Notes: a model not told the origin generated them from the letters alone. DNA of 21,964 nucleotides from a virus (IMGVR_UViG_3300027985_000678:1-21964), one strand, 5' to 3'. Numbered from the stretch's first letter, positions 1-7,448 are shown. Numbers and translations are program-made.

Positions 1-243
1 GCCGTCACCAAAAACTGCATCCCGATAGCGCCGCACTTACATTATCCGCAGTTTATGGATGACAGCGATGGAGAACAGCGGGAATTGGGATTGTTTTTCG
101 CTCTTGTTCTACTCGGTAAGTGCGATGAGCTGTGGATTTTCGGTGACCGTGTATCAAACGGTATGTCACAAGAAATCAGGAAAGCCGAAAAGCGCGGCAT
201 TCCTATAAGACGATTTAGTTTCAAATGTGAGGAGGTCAGATAA
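1..243 (+). CDS. DUF7768/DUF4406-like Rossmann protein, 5' truncated by window edge
   Basis: This is an open frame from base 1 to the TAA at 241-243, with no start inside the window apart from a weak internal ATG at 55. About 80 residues are visible. They include the motifs PHLHYPQFMDD, ELGLFFALVLLGKCDELW and a C-terminal RKAEKRGIPIRRF. This pattern matches the C-terminal half of the nucleoside-2-deoxyribosyltransferase-like Rossmann family (DUF7768/DUF4406) common in clostridial phage replication modules, where the N-terminal half normally carries a nucleotide-binding segment. It ends at the base before the VapE ATG, so the two genes are packed as one operon, and its 3' end (GAGGAGGTC) supplies the VapE ribosome binding site. 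The biochemical role of this family in phages is not established. Family assignment is from remembered sequence pattern. Confidence 0.7.
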   Translation, partial: AVTKNCIPIAPHLHYPQFMDDSDGEQRELGLFFALVLLGKCDELWIFGDRVSNGMSQEIRKAEKRGIPIRRFSFKCEEVR

Positions 244-2577
244 ATGCGCCAATTGAAAATTGCTTACGGCAGTAGTTGTTATGCAAAGAAGTGGTCTAAC
301 AAAACTATTGGATTTGATGAACTGTGTGAACAGTTCAGAGTCCCGGTCAGGACTTCCGAATCAGCAGAAGAATACCCTAAGCTGCCGAAAGCCGAACGCG
401 ACCGCATTAAAGACATCGGCGGTATTGTGCCGGCGGAGCTTCGAGACGGCAGGCGTAAAAGTGCGAATGTAAACTGCTGCTCTATGATTAAGCTGGATGG
501 CGACGAGGTAAATACGGACTTTTTAGATCAGTTTGAAACGCACAATGAGTACGCTGCTGTAATTTACAGCACCCACAGCCATACACCCGAAGCACCGCGA
601 CTCCGCATCTTTATTCCCGCGACACGGGATATGACCTCCGAAGAAACAGTGGCGGTTACACGCTATTTTGCCGAAAGTCTCGGAATAGACCAGTTTGATG
701 AATGCTCCTATATCCCGCATCAGCTTATGTACCGTCCTTCGGTCTCCTCCAACGGTGAGTACATATTCCGAAAGTATGACGGAAAATGGTTTGATCCCGA
801 TGAAATATTGTCGGCGCATCCGAATTGGCATGATGTTACCACTCTCCCAACATCCTCGCGGGAAAGTGCTGTTATACAGCGGGATATAAAACGGCAGGCC
901 GATCCTCTTGCCAAAGACGGAATTATAGGCGCATTCTGCCGGACATACGGCATCAGTTCAGTAATAGATAAATTCCTCGCCGACATATATGTGCCGTCAG
1001 CGGTTGAAGGACGCTACGATTACATTAAAGGCACCAGTGCTGCAGGCTTGGTCGTTTACGATGATAAGTTCGCTTACTCCCACCATGCTTCCGACCCGGC
1101 ATACGGCAAACTATTGAACGCTTTTGACCTTGTTCGCACCCATCTATTCGGAGACCTTGACGAAAAAGCGTCGTTTAAAGAAATGTCAGGTCTTGCCGTG
1201 AAAGATGAAGCGGTCAGTGATTTACTGCTCGAAGAACGCCGCCAAAAAGCGTCATCGGATTTTACGGATAATGAAAACTGGGCATCACGGCTGACAAGAA
1301 CCAAGCAGGGCGAGGTCGAAAACACCCTCGGCAATCTGCTCCTTATCTTAAATATGGATAAGTCGCTGTCAGGGATACGGTATAACAAACTTGCGAGCCA
1401 AATATACGGTGAGGGTTTGCCGTGGGAACGTCAGCACCCAGCGTGGCGGGAGGCTGATACTGCACAGCTTGTTGCTTATATTGATGCTCACTACGGCGAG
1501 TTCACCGCTCGGAATTATGAGCTTGCCATTACAAAAGTCTCCGATGACAGAGCCTATCACCCCATCCTCGAATATCTCGACGCATTACCCCCTTGGGATA
1601 GCAGGCAAAGGGTAAACACCTTTTTTATTGATTACCTCGGCGCGGAGGATACCGCTTACACCCAAGCGGTAACGCGAAAAACCTTTGTAGCAGCGGTAGC
1701 ACGGGTGAAACTTCCGGGTATAAAGTTCGACAATGTTCCTGTTTTGAACGGTCCCCAAGGTATCGGGAAATCCATGGCAATTTCACGCTTAGGTCGTGAG
1801 TGGTACTCCGACAGTCTGTCCATATCGGATATGAAAGATAAAACTGCGCCCGAAAAGCTACAGGGGAATTGGCTGCTCGAACTCAGCGAAATGGCGGGCA
1901 TCAAGAAAATGGATGTGGAAACCGTGAAGTCCTTTGCAAGCCGGATTGACGACAAATATCGTCCCTCTTACGGACGAGTAGTCGAAAGCCATCCTCGCCA
2001 ATGCATCATCATCGGCACGACCAATAACGACGGAGGTTTCCTCCGTGATGTTACCGGCAATCGCCGATTTTGGCCTATCCGCGTAACAGGCGAAGGCAAA
2101 AAACATCCGTGGGATTTGACCGAAAAGGAAGTCGATCAGATTTGGGCTGAAGCGATAGCCCTGTTTGAAGCGGGAGAAGAACTCTACCTCAAAGGTGATG
2201 TGGCTGTTGCCGCCGCCGATGAACAGCGAGGTGCAATGGAAAACGACGACCGTGAGGGCTTAGTGGTTGCCTACCTTGAAGCGTTGCTCCCTGAGAACTG
2301 GGACACTATGGATATATACGCCCGTCAAGAATATTTCCGTTCCCTGGATGACCCAACCAAACCGATAGGCACAACTCGCAGGGTTCAGGTCAGCAATATG
2401 GAAATATGGTGCGAATGTTTCGGAAGGCATCGTGATGCCCTTAAAAAGACCGATTCCTACGAGATAGAAGCGATTGTAAACAGTATTGGTGGCTGGGAAC
2501 GGTACACTGGCAGCAAGACCGGCAAGAAAAACATCCCGCTTTACGGGCCCCAAAAAATCTATGTTCGGGAAAAATAA
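244..2577 (+). CDS. VapE-family primase-helicase (phage replication)
   Basis: A 777-residue protein with two parts. The N-terminal part resembles an archaeo-eukaryotic primase/prim-pol fold: the acidic pair D85 and D87 in IKLDGDEVN, followed by the STHSH segment (H111, H113) before a basic EAPRLRIFIP strand. The C-terminal part is a VapE/D5-like superfamily 3 ATPase, with Walker A GPQGIGKS at about residues 503-510, a Walker B-like NWLLELSEM near 542 and an arginine-finger-like GNRRFWPI near 605. By family knowledge such proteins prime and unwind phage DNA at the origin. The ATG at 244 sits 8 bases after GAGGAGG, and the length is normal for the family. The following non-coding gap carries an iteron-like array, which fits an origin next to its initiator. 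Activity is inferred. Confidence 0.9.
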   Translation: MRQLKIAYGSSCYAKKWSNKTIGFDELCEQFRVPVRTSESAEEYPKLPKAERDRIKDIGGIVPAELRDGRRKSANVNCCSMIKLDGDEVNTDFLDQFETHNEYAAVIYSTHSHTPEAPRLRIFIPATRDMTSEETVAVTRYFAESLGIDQFDECSYIPHQLMYRPSVSSNGEYIFRKYDGKWFDPDEILSAHPNWHDVTTLPTSSRESAVIQRDIKRQADPLAKDGIIGAFCRTYGISSVIDKFLADIYVPSAVEGRYDYIKGTSAAGLVVYDDKFAYSHHASDPAYGKLLNAFDLVRTHLFGDLDEKASFKEMSGLAVKDEAVSDLLLEERRQKASSDFTDNENWASRLTRTKQGEVENTLGNLLLILNMDKSLSGIRYNKLASQIYGEGLPWERQHPAWREADTAQLVAYIDAHYGEFTARNYELAITKVSDDRAYHPILEYLDALPPWDSRQRVNTFFIDYLGAEDTAYTQAVTRKTFVAAVARVKLPGIKFDNVPVLNGPQGIGKSMAISRLGREWYSDSLSISDMKDKTAPEKLQGNWLLELSEMAGIKKMDVETVKSFASRIDDKYRPSYGRVVESHPRQCIIIGTTNNDGGFLRDVTGNRRFWPIRVTGEGKKHPWDLTEKEVDQIWAEAIALFEAGEELYLKGDVAVAAADEQRGAMENDDREGLVVAYLEALLPENWDTMDIYARQEYFRSLDDPTKPIGTTRRVQVSNMEIWCECFGRHRDALKKTDSYEIEAIVNSIGGWERYTGSKTGKKNIPLYGPQKIYVREK

Positions 2578-2579
2578 TC

Positions 2580-2787
2580 GTGCCCATTGTGCATATCTGA
2601 AGCTTCGGCACAGACCATCGGCACAGTCGCAAGCCCCGATAAAACCTACAAAGAATGTTGCCTGTGCCGATTGTGCCTATAAAACCCTACTCCTTTTTAT
2701 ACATCAATATATTAAAGGGTTTTGCGTGTGTGAATACGCCTGTATGCGCCCGCGTAGAAAAATCGGCACAATCGGCACATCGGCACA
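2580..2787. repeat. Iteron-like array of GTGCCGATT-type units, candidate replication origin
   Basis: The 221-bp gap between the primase-helicase and the VRR-NUC gene holds about nine copies of a 9-bp word close to GTGCCGATT. Two degenerate forward copies abut at 2580-2597. Two reverse copies (TCGGCACA form) are at 2604-2613 and 2617-2626. Two abutting forward copies are at 2664-2681. Three abutting reverse copies are at 2762-2787. A 15-bp stretch at 2663-2677 is a perfect inverted copy of 2765-2779. Blocks of direct repeats in alternating orientation beside an initiator gene resemble iterons. An operator array is the alternative. An open frame crosses the gap but shows no protein-like composition. 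Confidence 0.65.
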
Positions 2788-2798
2788 AGGAGAATCAA

Positions 2799-3086
2799 AT
2801 GTGTGAAAAAACAATAGAACAAAAATTTGTGAAGGCAGTCAAGGCTATGGGAGGTATCGCACCCAAGTTTGTAAGCCCCGGCTTCGATGGAATGCCCGAC
2901 CGCCTTGTTCTTCTCCCAAACGGCATAATCGCTTTTGTTGAGGTCAAGCGGAATGGAGAAAAACCTCGACCGTTACAGGAAGCAAGGCATGAGTTGTTAC
3001 GGCGGTTAGGTTTTGAAGTTTATATTTTGGACGATGGAGAACAAATCAAAGAAATCTTAAAACAGATAGGAGGTGATTCCGAATGA
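2799..3086 (+). CDS. VRR-NUC domain nuclease (PD-(D/E)XK superfamily)
   Basis: A 95-residue protein that is essentially one VRR-NUC domain. The visible core is SPGFDGMPDRLVLLPNG, then AFVEVKRNGEKP and a conserved PLQ..RH..L...GF pattern. The likely metal-binding and catalytic residues are D34, E48 and K50, with Q60 as the usual trailing glutamine. Stand-alone VRR-NUC proteins of this size are typical of phage replication modules and are thought to cut branched or structured DNA. The ATG at 2799 is chosen because AAGGAG lies just upstream. A longer frame from 2655 would add 48 residues translated through the repeat array and looks non-coding. The stop overlaps the next gene's start as ATGA at 3083-3086, implying translational coupling to the SNF2 helicase gene. 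Confidence 0.9.
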   Translation: MCEKTIEQKFVKAVKAMGGIAPKFVSPGFDGMPDRLVLLPNGIIAFVEVKRNGEKPRPLQEARHELLRRLGFEVYILDDGEQIKEILKQIGGDSE

Positions 3087-4452
3087 AGTTCATACCACAC
3101 GATTACCAGCGATACGCGACCGATTATATCAAGAGAAAGCCTGTTGCTGCTGTATTCCTCGATATGGGCTTGGGTTAGGTAAGACTGTGTTAACGCTTAC
3201 TGCCATTGCCGACTTGCTGTTTGACAGCTTCGAAGCACACAGGATTTTAGTTATCGCCCCGCTTCGGGTCGCTCGTGATACCTGGCCGGACGAACTTGGC
3301 AAGTGGGAGCATCTATCAGATTTGCAGTTTTCGGTAGCGGTGGGTACAGAAGCCGAACGGAAAGCGGCGCTACGGGTAAAAGCTGATATTTACATCATCA
3401 ACCGAGAGAATGTCCAGTGGCTCATCGAGGAAAGCGGCATCCCTTTTGACTTTGACACTTTGGTGATTGACGAACTTTCCAGTTTCAAAAACCACCAGAC
3501 AAAGCGGTTCAGGTCGCTGATGAAGATTCGTCCAAAGTTCAAGCGAATTATCGGGTTAACAGGAACACCAAGTAGCAACGGCCTGATGGATTTATGGGCT
3601 GAGTACCGCATTCTCGACATGGGTCAGCGGCTTGGGAGGTTCATCGGGCAGTACCGCACAGCATATTTCTCCCCCGATAAACGGAACGGTCAAGCTATAT
3701 TCAGCTACATGCCTTTGCCATTTGCCGAAAAAGAAATCTACCGCAAAATTGCCGATATTACTATTTCCATGAAATCCACCGACCACTTAACCATGCCGGA
3801 ACTGGTGACTGCTGAATATCCCGTGCGATTATCGGATAAAGAGCGTCAGCGGTACGATGAACTTCGACAGGACTTAGTGTTGAAACTGGTGAGCGGCGAT
3901 GTCACTGCTGCCAATGCTGCAGCCCTATCGAACAAACTGTGTCAGATGGCGAATGGTGCGGTTTATGATGACGACGGCGAAGTCCACCACATCCATGACC
4001 GCAAGTTGGATGCCCTTGAGGATTTAATCGAAGCCGCCAATGGGAAGCCGGTCCTTGTGGCGTACTGGTTCAAGCACGATTTGGAACGAATATCAGAAAG
4101 GCTGAAAGACCGACATATTCCGTTTGCCAAGATGGATACATCGGAAAGCATCGCAAGGTGGAACAATGGCGAACTTCCGGTGGCACTTATCCATCCCGCT
4201 TCTGCCGGACACGGCTTGAATCTCCAGTCAGGTGGCTCCACGATTATATGGTTCGGCTTGACTTGGAGCTTGGAGTTGTATCAGCAGACCAATGCGAGGC
4301 TTTGGCGGCAAGGCCAAGAATCCGATACCGTGGTAATCCATCACCTCATCACAAAGGATACCATCGACGAAAAGATTATGTCGGCTCTGAAAAAGAAAGA
4401 CAAAACACAGTCCGCATTAATTGATGCAGTAAAAGCGGACTTAAAAATCTAA
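3083..4452 (+). pseudogene. SNF2-family DEAD-like helicase, frameshifted at Walker A
   Basis: The natural start is the ATG at 3083, which overlaps the VRR-NUC stop and has AGGAGG at 3068-3073. From there the frame reads MKFIPHDYQRYATDY, then AAVFLDMGLG, and hits TAG at 3176-3178, exactly inside the expected Walker A sequence GLGKT. The rest of the helicase continues in the -1 frame to 4452: APLRVARDTW (motif Ia), VIDELSSFKN (motif II), GLTGTPSSNGL (motif III), and a C-terminal lobe with SAGHGLNLQSGG and QTNARLWRQGQ (motifs V and VI). The data fit a 5-bp insertion, a near-tandem TTGGG/TTAGG, in an otherwise intact gene of about 450 residues. A GTG at 3073 could open the downstream frame, but its first ~30 residues are out-of-frame nonsense. 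It is either a recent inactivation or a sequencing error; the rest of the gene shows no decay. Confidence 0.85.
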
Positions 4453-4492
4453 GACAATCTGCGACAAAATGTGACAATCCGTGCCAATCCGA
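4453..4492. repeat. Four tandem 10-bp units, consensus GACAATCCGT
   Basis: Directly after the helicase stop there are four units with exact 10-bp spacing: GACAATCTGC at 4453, GACAAAATGT at 4463, GACAATCCGT at 4473 and GCCAATCCGA at 4483. One helical turn per unit would put the boxes on one face of the DNA, as in a cooperative binding site. The phase with GTGCCAATCC resembles the GTGCCGATT word of the upstream array. A TATAAT at 4502-4507 follows, only 16 bases before the next start codon. Confidence 0.6.
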
Positions 4493-4522
4493 GTGAACTT
4501 TTATAATTCGGAGGTACAGATT

Positions 4523-4717
4523 ATGAATCCTTATGAAGAATTAGCAAATGCCATCGTTCTGCAAGCGGTCAAGGACTATCGATTGCATGATGATGAAAAG
4601 GAGCTTGCCAGAATTGAGCGTTTCTTTCGTTCAGGCTGGTTTGGTGTTCTGACGAGCATTGACCCAGAAATGCTGATAGCCAAGCTGAGAAAGGAAAAGG
4701 TGCGCTATGAATACTAA
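4523..4717 (+). CDS. Small phage protein of unknown function
   Basis: A 64-residue protein starting MNPYEELANAIVLQAVKDYR. It is acidic to neutral and predicted helical, with no cysteines, membrane segment or recognisable catalytic motif. The pattern of LHDDEKELARIERFFRSGWF followed by LTSIDPEMLIAKLRKE resembles the short conserved proteins often found just upstream of DUF1492 regulators in clostridial prophages, but I do not know a function. The ATG at 4523 is preferred because GGAGGT lies at 4510-4515. An upstream in-frame start at 4481 would read through the 10-bp repeats. Its 3' end overlaps the next gene by 11 bases, so the two are probably translated together. Confidence 0.75.
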   Translation: MNPYEELANAIVLQAVKDYRLHDDEKELARIERFFRSGWFGVLTSIDPEMLIAKLRKEKVRYEY

Positions 4718-5141
4718 AACATACCTTTCTCAGGCCCGCTATCTCGATATGCGCATCAAATCCAAGCTTCAGCAAATAGACTCTCTAAACGAACTGGCGA
4801 CAAACTGTTCATCGGTCTTGACAGGTATGCCCAGGAATCCCAGCCCTTCTACCTCTCGCATGGCTGATGCCATTTGTAAAATCATCGACTTGCAGAACGA
4901 AATCAATCATGACATAGACACGCTGGTTGACCTCAAAAAAGAAATCATGGGTGTCATCAAAGCTGTGGTGAATCCGGAGCATCAAACTCTCTTAGAGAAA
5001 CGCTACCTCTGTTTCCTCTCTTGGGAGAAGATTGCAGTGGATATGGGCTACGACCTGCGTTATACCCACAAACTCCACATTCGGGCGCTGGAGGAATGTA
5101 TAATTCCCACTTCTCCTGAAGTGGACACGAAAAGACACTGA
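4707..5141 (+). CDS. DUF1492 sigma-like / ArpU-like phage transcription regulator
   Basis: A 144-residue protein starting MNTKTYLSQARYLDMRIKSK. Residues 1-95 form a long helical region with LTGMPRNPSPSTSRMADAI, a signature I associate with DUF1492. Residues 96-135 (LLEKRYLCFLSWEKIAVDMG, then YTHKLHIRALEE) look like a sigma-70 region 4 type helix-turn-helix. Members of this group sit at the end of the early region and are thought to activate late transcription, as do the related ArpU and RinA proteins. Placement here fits: the gene is the last before the packaging module, and its 3' end carries a GACAC box array just upstream of a TATAAT. An AAGGAAAAGG tract precedes the ATG. DNA targets are inferred from position only. 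Confidence 0.85.
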   Translation: MNTKTYLSQARYLDMRIKSKLQQIDSLNELATNCSSVLTGMPRNPSPSTSRMADAICKIIDLQNEINHDIDTLVDLKKEIMGVIKAVVNPEHQTLLEKRYLCFLSWEKIAVDMGYDLRYTHKLHIRALEECIIPTSPEVDTKRH

Positions 5142-5173
5142 AAGACACCTGCTTCTTATGATAGTATTATAAT
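5124..5173 (+). promoter_or_regulatory. Candidate activated late promoter: three GACAC boxes plus TATAAT
   Basis: GACAC occurs at 5124-5128, 5134-5138 and 5144-5148, exactly 10 bp apart, overlapping the DUF1492 stop. A perfect TATAAT lies at 5168-5173. There is no TTGACA at the proper spacing; the last GACAC box stands near the -35 position (about 18 bp upstream of the -10). A good -10 without a -35 but with phased boxes upstream is the expected look of a promoter that needs an activator, plausibly the adjacent DUF1492 protein. Transcription would enter the HNH-terminase module. Confidence 0.55.
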
Positions 5174-5194
5174 CAAGAAAGTAGAATCCAAAAG

Positions 5195-5230
5195 AGCCTT
5201 GTGGGAGCAATCCCGCAGGGCTTTCTTTAT
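5195..5230 (+). terminator. Hairpin with GCAA tetraloop and T-rich tail
   Basis: AGCCTTGTGGGA (5195-5206) pairs with TCCCGCAGGGCT (5211-5222) through 12 base pairs including two G-U, closed by a GCAA loop (5207-5210) and followed by TTCTTTATG. The shape is that of an intrinsic terminator with a weak T tail. It starts only about 15 bases after the predicted start site of the TATAAT promoter. It may therefore end early transcripts, act as an attenuator of the late transcript, or both. Confidence 0.6.
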
Positions 5231-5250
5231 GCCAGTGAGGAGGTGAACTC

Positions 5251-5610
5251 ATGCCGTACAAACCTAAACGTCCTTGTGCTTACCCCGGCTGCGGTCGGCT
5301 TGCTGATGGCGAGCAATACTGCGCCGAACATATAAAGGTTGTTACCAAACAATACAACCAGTACGAACGCGACCCCGCTTCCAACAAACGATATGGTCGT
5401 GCCTGGAAACGCATTCGTGACCGCTACATCAAGTCCCATCCTCTTTGTGAGGAGTGCGAGAAACAAGGCAGGCTTACCCCTGCCGAGGAAGTGCACCACA
5501 TTCGCCCGCTCTCTAAGGGCGGCGGCAACGAGAAGAGCAACCTCATGGCTCTTTGTAAATCCTGTCACTCTCGAATCACTGTCGAGAGCGGCGACCGGTG
5601 GGGGCGGTAA
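5251..5610 (+). CDS. HNH endonuclease of the packaging module
   Basis: A 119-residue HNH protein. The core is LCEECEKQGRL (C66, C69), VHHIRPLSKGG (H82, H83), N96 and LCKSCHSRI (C102, C105, H106), giving the betabetaalpha-metal fold with a structural zinc. The N-terminus carries a second cysteine/histidine set (C9, C14, C24, H27), which may bind another zinc. HNH proteins directly upstream of small and large terminase are known in HK97-like cos phages to take part in terminase-directed cleavage at cos, and the position here (just before the small terminase gene) fits that role. The ATG at 5251 follows GAGGAGGTGAACTC. It is the first gene of the late operon after the candidate promoter. A free homing-nuclease role is less likely. 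Confidence 0.9.
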   Translation: MPYKPKRPCAYPGCGRLADGEQYCAEHIKVVTKQYNQYERDPASNKRYGRAWKRIRDRYIKSHPLCEECEKQGRLTPAEEVHHIRPLSKGGGNEKSNLMALCKSCHSRITVESGDRWGR

Positions 5611-5644
5611 AATCTCTAAAACTTTTTAAAGCGGACAGCGGCGT

Positions 5645-5690
5645 GGGGCTTCGTGTTGAAAAACGCGGTTTCAAACAAGGGAATAGCCCC
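5645..5690. other. Structured intergenic element between HNH and terS, candidate cos/packaging site
   Basis: The 97-bp gap between the HNH and small terminase genes contains nested complementarity. An outer arm GGGGCT (5645-5650) pairs with AGCCCC (5685-5690). Inside it, CGTGTT (5652-5657) and AACGCG (5662-5667) form a 6-bp stem with a GAAA loop. The text between, with TTTCAAACAAGGG, is unpaired. I recall similar sequence at this place in related prophages. Location between HNH and terminase suggests a packaging-initiation site; a cis-acting RNA leader for terS is the alternative. Confidence 0.4.
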
Positions 5691-5707
5691 GGTCTAAAAG
5701 GAGTGTG

Positions 5708-6265
5708 ATGAATATGGCGAAAGACGGCACCAGCAGAGGCGGTGCTCGTGTCGGTGCGGGTGCAAAAAAGAAGCCGCTCGCCGACAAAATATCAACTGGC
5801 AACCCCGGCGGCAGAAAGTTGACCGTTATGGAGTTTTCGGAGACTGCAGACCTCAAAGGTCAGGAGATGCTCGAGCCAAATAAAATGCTCGAAGCTGTAC
5901 AAAAAGACGGCAAGACGCTCGTGGCGAGTGAAATATATAAATCCACATGGGTATGGCTGAACGAACGTGGCTGTTCCGCTCTCGTTTCTCCACAGCTTTT
6001 AGAGCGCTATGCCATGAGCGTGGCGCGATGGATTCAGTGCGAGGAGGCTGTGACCGAATATGGCTTTCTGGCAAAGCACCCTACTACGGGTAATGCGATT
6101 CAAAGTCCGTATGTGGCGATGGGCCAGAACTATATGAACCAGACAAACCGCTTGTGGATGGAGATATTTCAAATCGTCAAGGAAAACTGCACCGGCGAAT
6201 ACAACGGTGCAAATCCCCAAGACGATGTAATGGAGCGGCTATTATCTGCTCGGAAAGGAAAATAA
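5708..6265 (+). CDS. terS: Terminase small subunit (P27-like)
   Basis: A 185-residue protein of the P27-type small terminase group, which recognises the packaging site and loads the large terminase. The N-terminus is basic and glycine-rich (KDGTSRGGARVGAGAKKK), followed by NPGGRKLTVMEF. The conserved central block runs from STWVWLNERGCSALVSPQLL through YAMSVARWIQCEEAV to GFLAKHPTTGNAIQSPYV, ending in the NRLWMEIFQIVKEN helix. AAGGAG at 5698-5703 could serve the ATG at 5708 (4-base spacing) or the one at 5714 (10-base spacing); a GTG at 5705 is too close. The structured element lies immediately upstream. Only one base separates its stop from the SAM synthetase start, so the cargo genes are in the same transcript. 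Confidence 0.92.
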   Translation: MNMAKDGTSRGGARVGAGAKKKPLADKISTGNPGGRKLTVMEFSETADLKGQEMLEPNKMLEAVQKDGKTLVASEIYKSTWVWLNERGCSALVSPQLLERYAMSVARWIQCEEAVTEYGFLAKHPTTGNAIQSPYVAMGQNYMNQTNRLWMEIFQIVKENCTGEYNGANPQDDVMERLLSARKGK

Positions 6266-6266
6266 C

Positions 6267-7448
6267 ATGATAACTTATAAAACAGCAGAAAGCGTCTGCG
6301 CCGGACACCCGGATAAGCTATGCGACCTCATTGCCGACAGCATCCTTGATGCCTGTCTGCGCAAGGACAAATCTTCCCGTGTCGCCTGCGAGGTCATGGC
6401 GACTAAGGGCAAAATTATCGTTGCGGGCGAGATCACCTGCGACGGCAAGGTAGATATCCGCTGGGAGGTGCGTGAAGTCCTCCGCAAGGTCGGATACAAT
6501 CCGTGGAAATTTGCCGTTTTCGTATTCGTCCATAGGCAGAGCAAGGATATCGATGCCGGAGTGACCACCGCCCTCGAAGCCCGGAACGGCAGCGAGGAAC
6601 GCTATGCCTCCACGGGCGCGGGCGACCAAGGCACCGTTTACGGTTATGCCACCAACGAAACTCGTGAAATGCTGCCGCTTCCGCTGATGCTGGCGCATCG
6701 TATCTGCAAGCGTGTGGATATCGTTCGCAAGGATAAAATTGTCAAAGGCATTTTGCCGGATGGTAAAGCGCAGGTCACGGTCGAATATGAGGACGGTAAG
6801 CCCAAGCGCGTGAAAACCATTGTGGTTTCCGTTCAACACGATAAAAACAAAACGCAGGAGCAGTTATACTCCGATATCAAACAAAATGTGCTCTGGCAGT
6901 GCTTTGAGGACTTTCCTTTTGATGATGACACCGAAATCCTCATTAATCCATCCGGACGTTTTGTCGAGGGCGGTCCCGCAGCCGACACGGGCTTGACGGG
7001 AAGAAAGATGATGGTGGATACCTACGGAGGACTTGCTCTTCATGGCGGCGGGGCATTCAGTGGTAAAGACCCCACGAAGGTAGACCGAAGCGGCGCTTAT
7101 ATGGCGCGGTACATCGCAAAAAACATTGTATGGAGCGACTTGGCTGAGAGATGCGAGGTCGCTCTTTCTTATGCCATCGGCAAGGCTGATCCTGTGGCAG
7201 TCGATGTAAAATCCTTCGGTACAAGTGCGCTGACCGATGAACAGTTACGGGAAATTGTGCAGTCCGTATTCAATCTACGTCCTGCGGCGATTACCGAGAA
7301 GCTGCGATTGCGCGATGCCATTTATGAGGGTACGGCAGTCTACGGACATTTCAATTCCTGTCTATTCCCTTGGGAGGACGGCAGTATCCATTACAAAGAA
7401 CTGAGAAAGGCGGCGGAGAACTATGCTGATAGAAAAGATTCGGACTGA
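6267..7448 (+). CDS. metK: S-adenosylmethionine synthetase, phage-encoded
   Basis: A 393-residue, full-length methionine adenosyltransferase that makes SAM from methionine and ATP. Motifs: GHPDK near the N-terminus (H14, D16, K17), STGAGDQGTVYGYAT at about 115-130 (the GAGDQG loop), INPSGRFVEGGPAADTGLTG with TYGG at 228-254, and GGGAFSGKDPTKVDRSGAY at about 258-277, the classic signature. All key residues appear intact. It differs from typical bacterial chromosomal MetK in details such as CAGHPDKLCDLIADS and a hydrophobic VFVFVHRQSKDI segment, consistent with a phage lineage. It begins 1 base after terS and overlaps the next methyltransferase gene by 26 bases, so it is built into a methylation operon and most likely supplies the methyl donor. 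Confidence 0.95.
   Translation: MITYKTAESVCAGHPDKLCDLIADSILDACLRKDKSSRVACEVMATKGKIIVAGEITCDGKVDIRWEVREVLRKVGYNPWKFAVFVFVHRQSKDIDAGVTTALEARNGSEERYASTGAGDQGTVYGYATNETREMLPLPLMLAHRICKRVDIVRKDKIVKGILPDGKAQVTVEYEDGKPKRVKTIVVSVQHDKNKTQEQLYSDIKQNVLWQCFEDFPFDDDTEILINPSGRFVEGGPAADTGLTGRKMMVDTYGGLALHGGGAFSGKDPTKVDRSGAYMARYIAKNIVWSDLAERCEVALSYAIGKADPVAVDVKSFGTSALTDEQLREIVQSVFNLRPAAITEKLRLRDAIYEGTAVYGHFNSCLFPWEDGSIHYKELRKAAENYADRKDSD

Noticed and set aside
2655-2798. N-terminal extension of the VRR-NUC gene
   Set aside because: The extra 48 residues come from repeats, and the ATG at 2799 has a good AAGGAG and matches the normal family length.
2486-2806. 106-codon + strand frame spanning the vapE end and the repeat array
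   Set aside because: It translates the iteron array into cysteine/alanine-rich low-complexity text, overlaps a confident gene end and has no ribosome binding site.
4502-4507. TATAAT as a promoter for the 64-residue gene
   Set aside because: No -35 at 16-18 bp, and transcription would start about 10 bases before the ATG, on top of the ribosome binding site. Kept only as part of the repeat-array finding.
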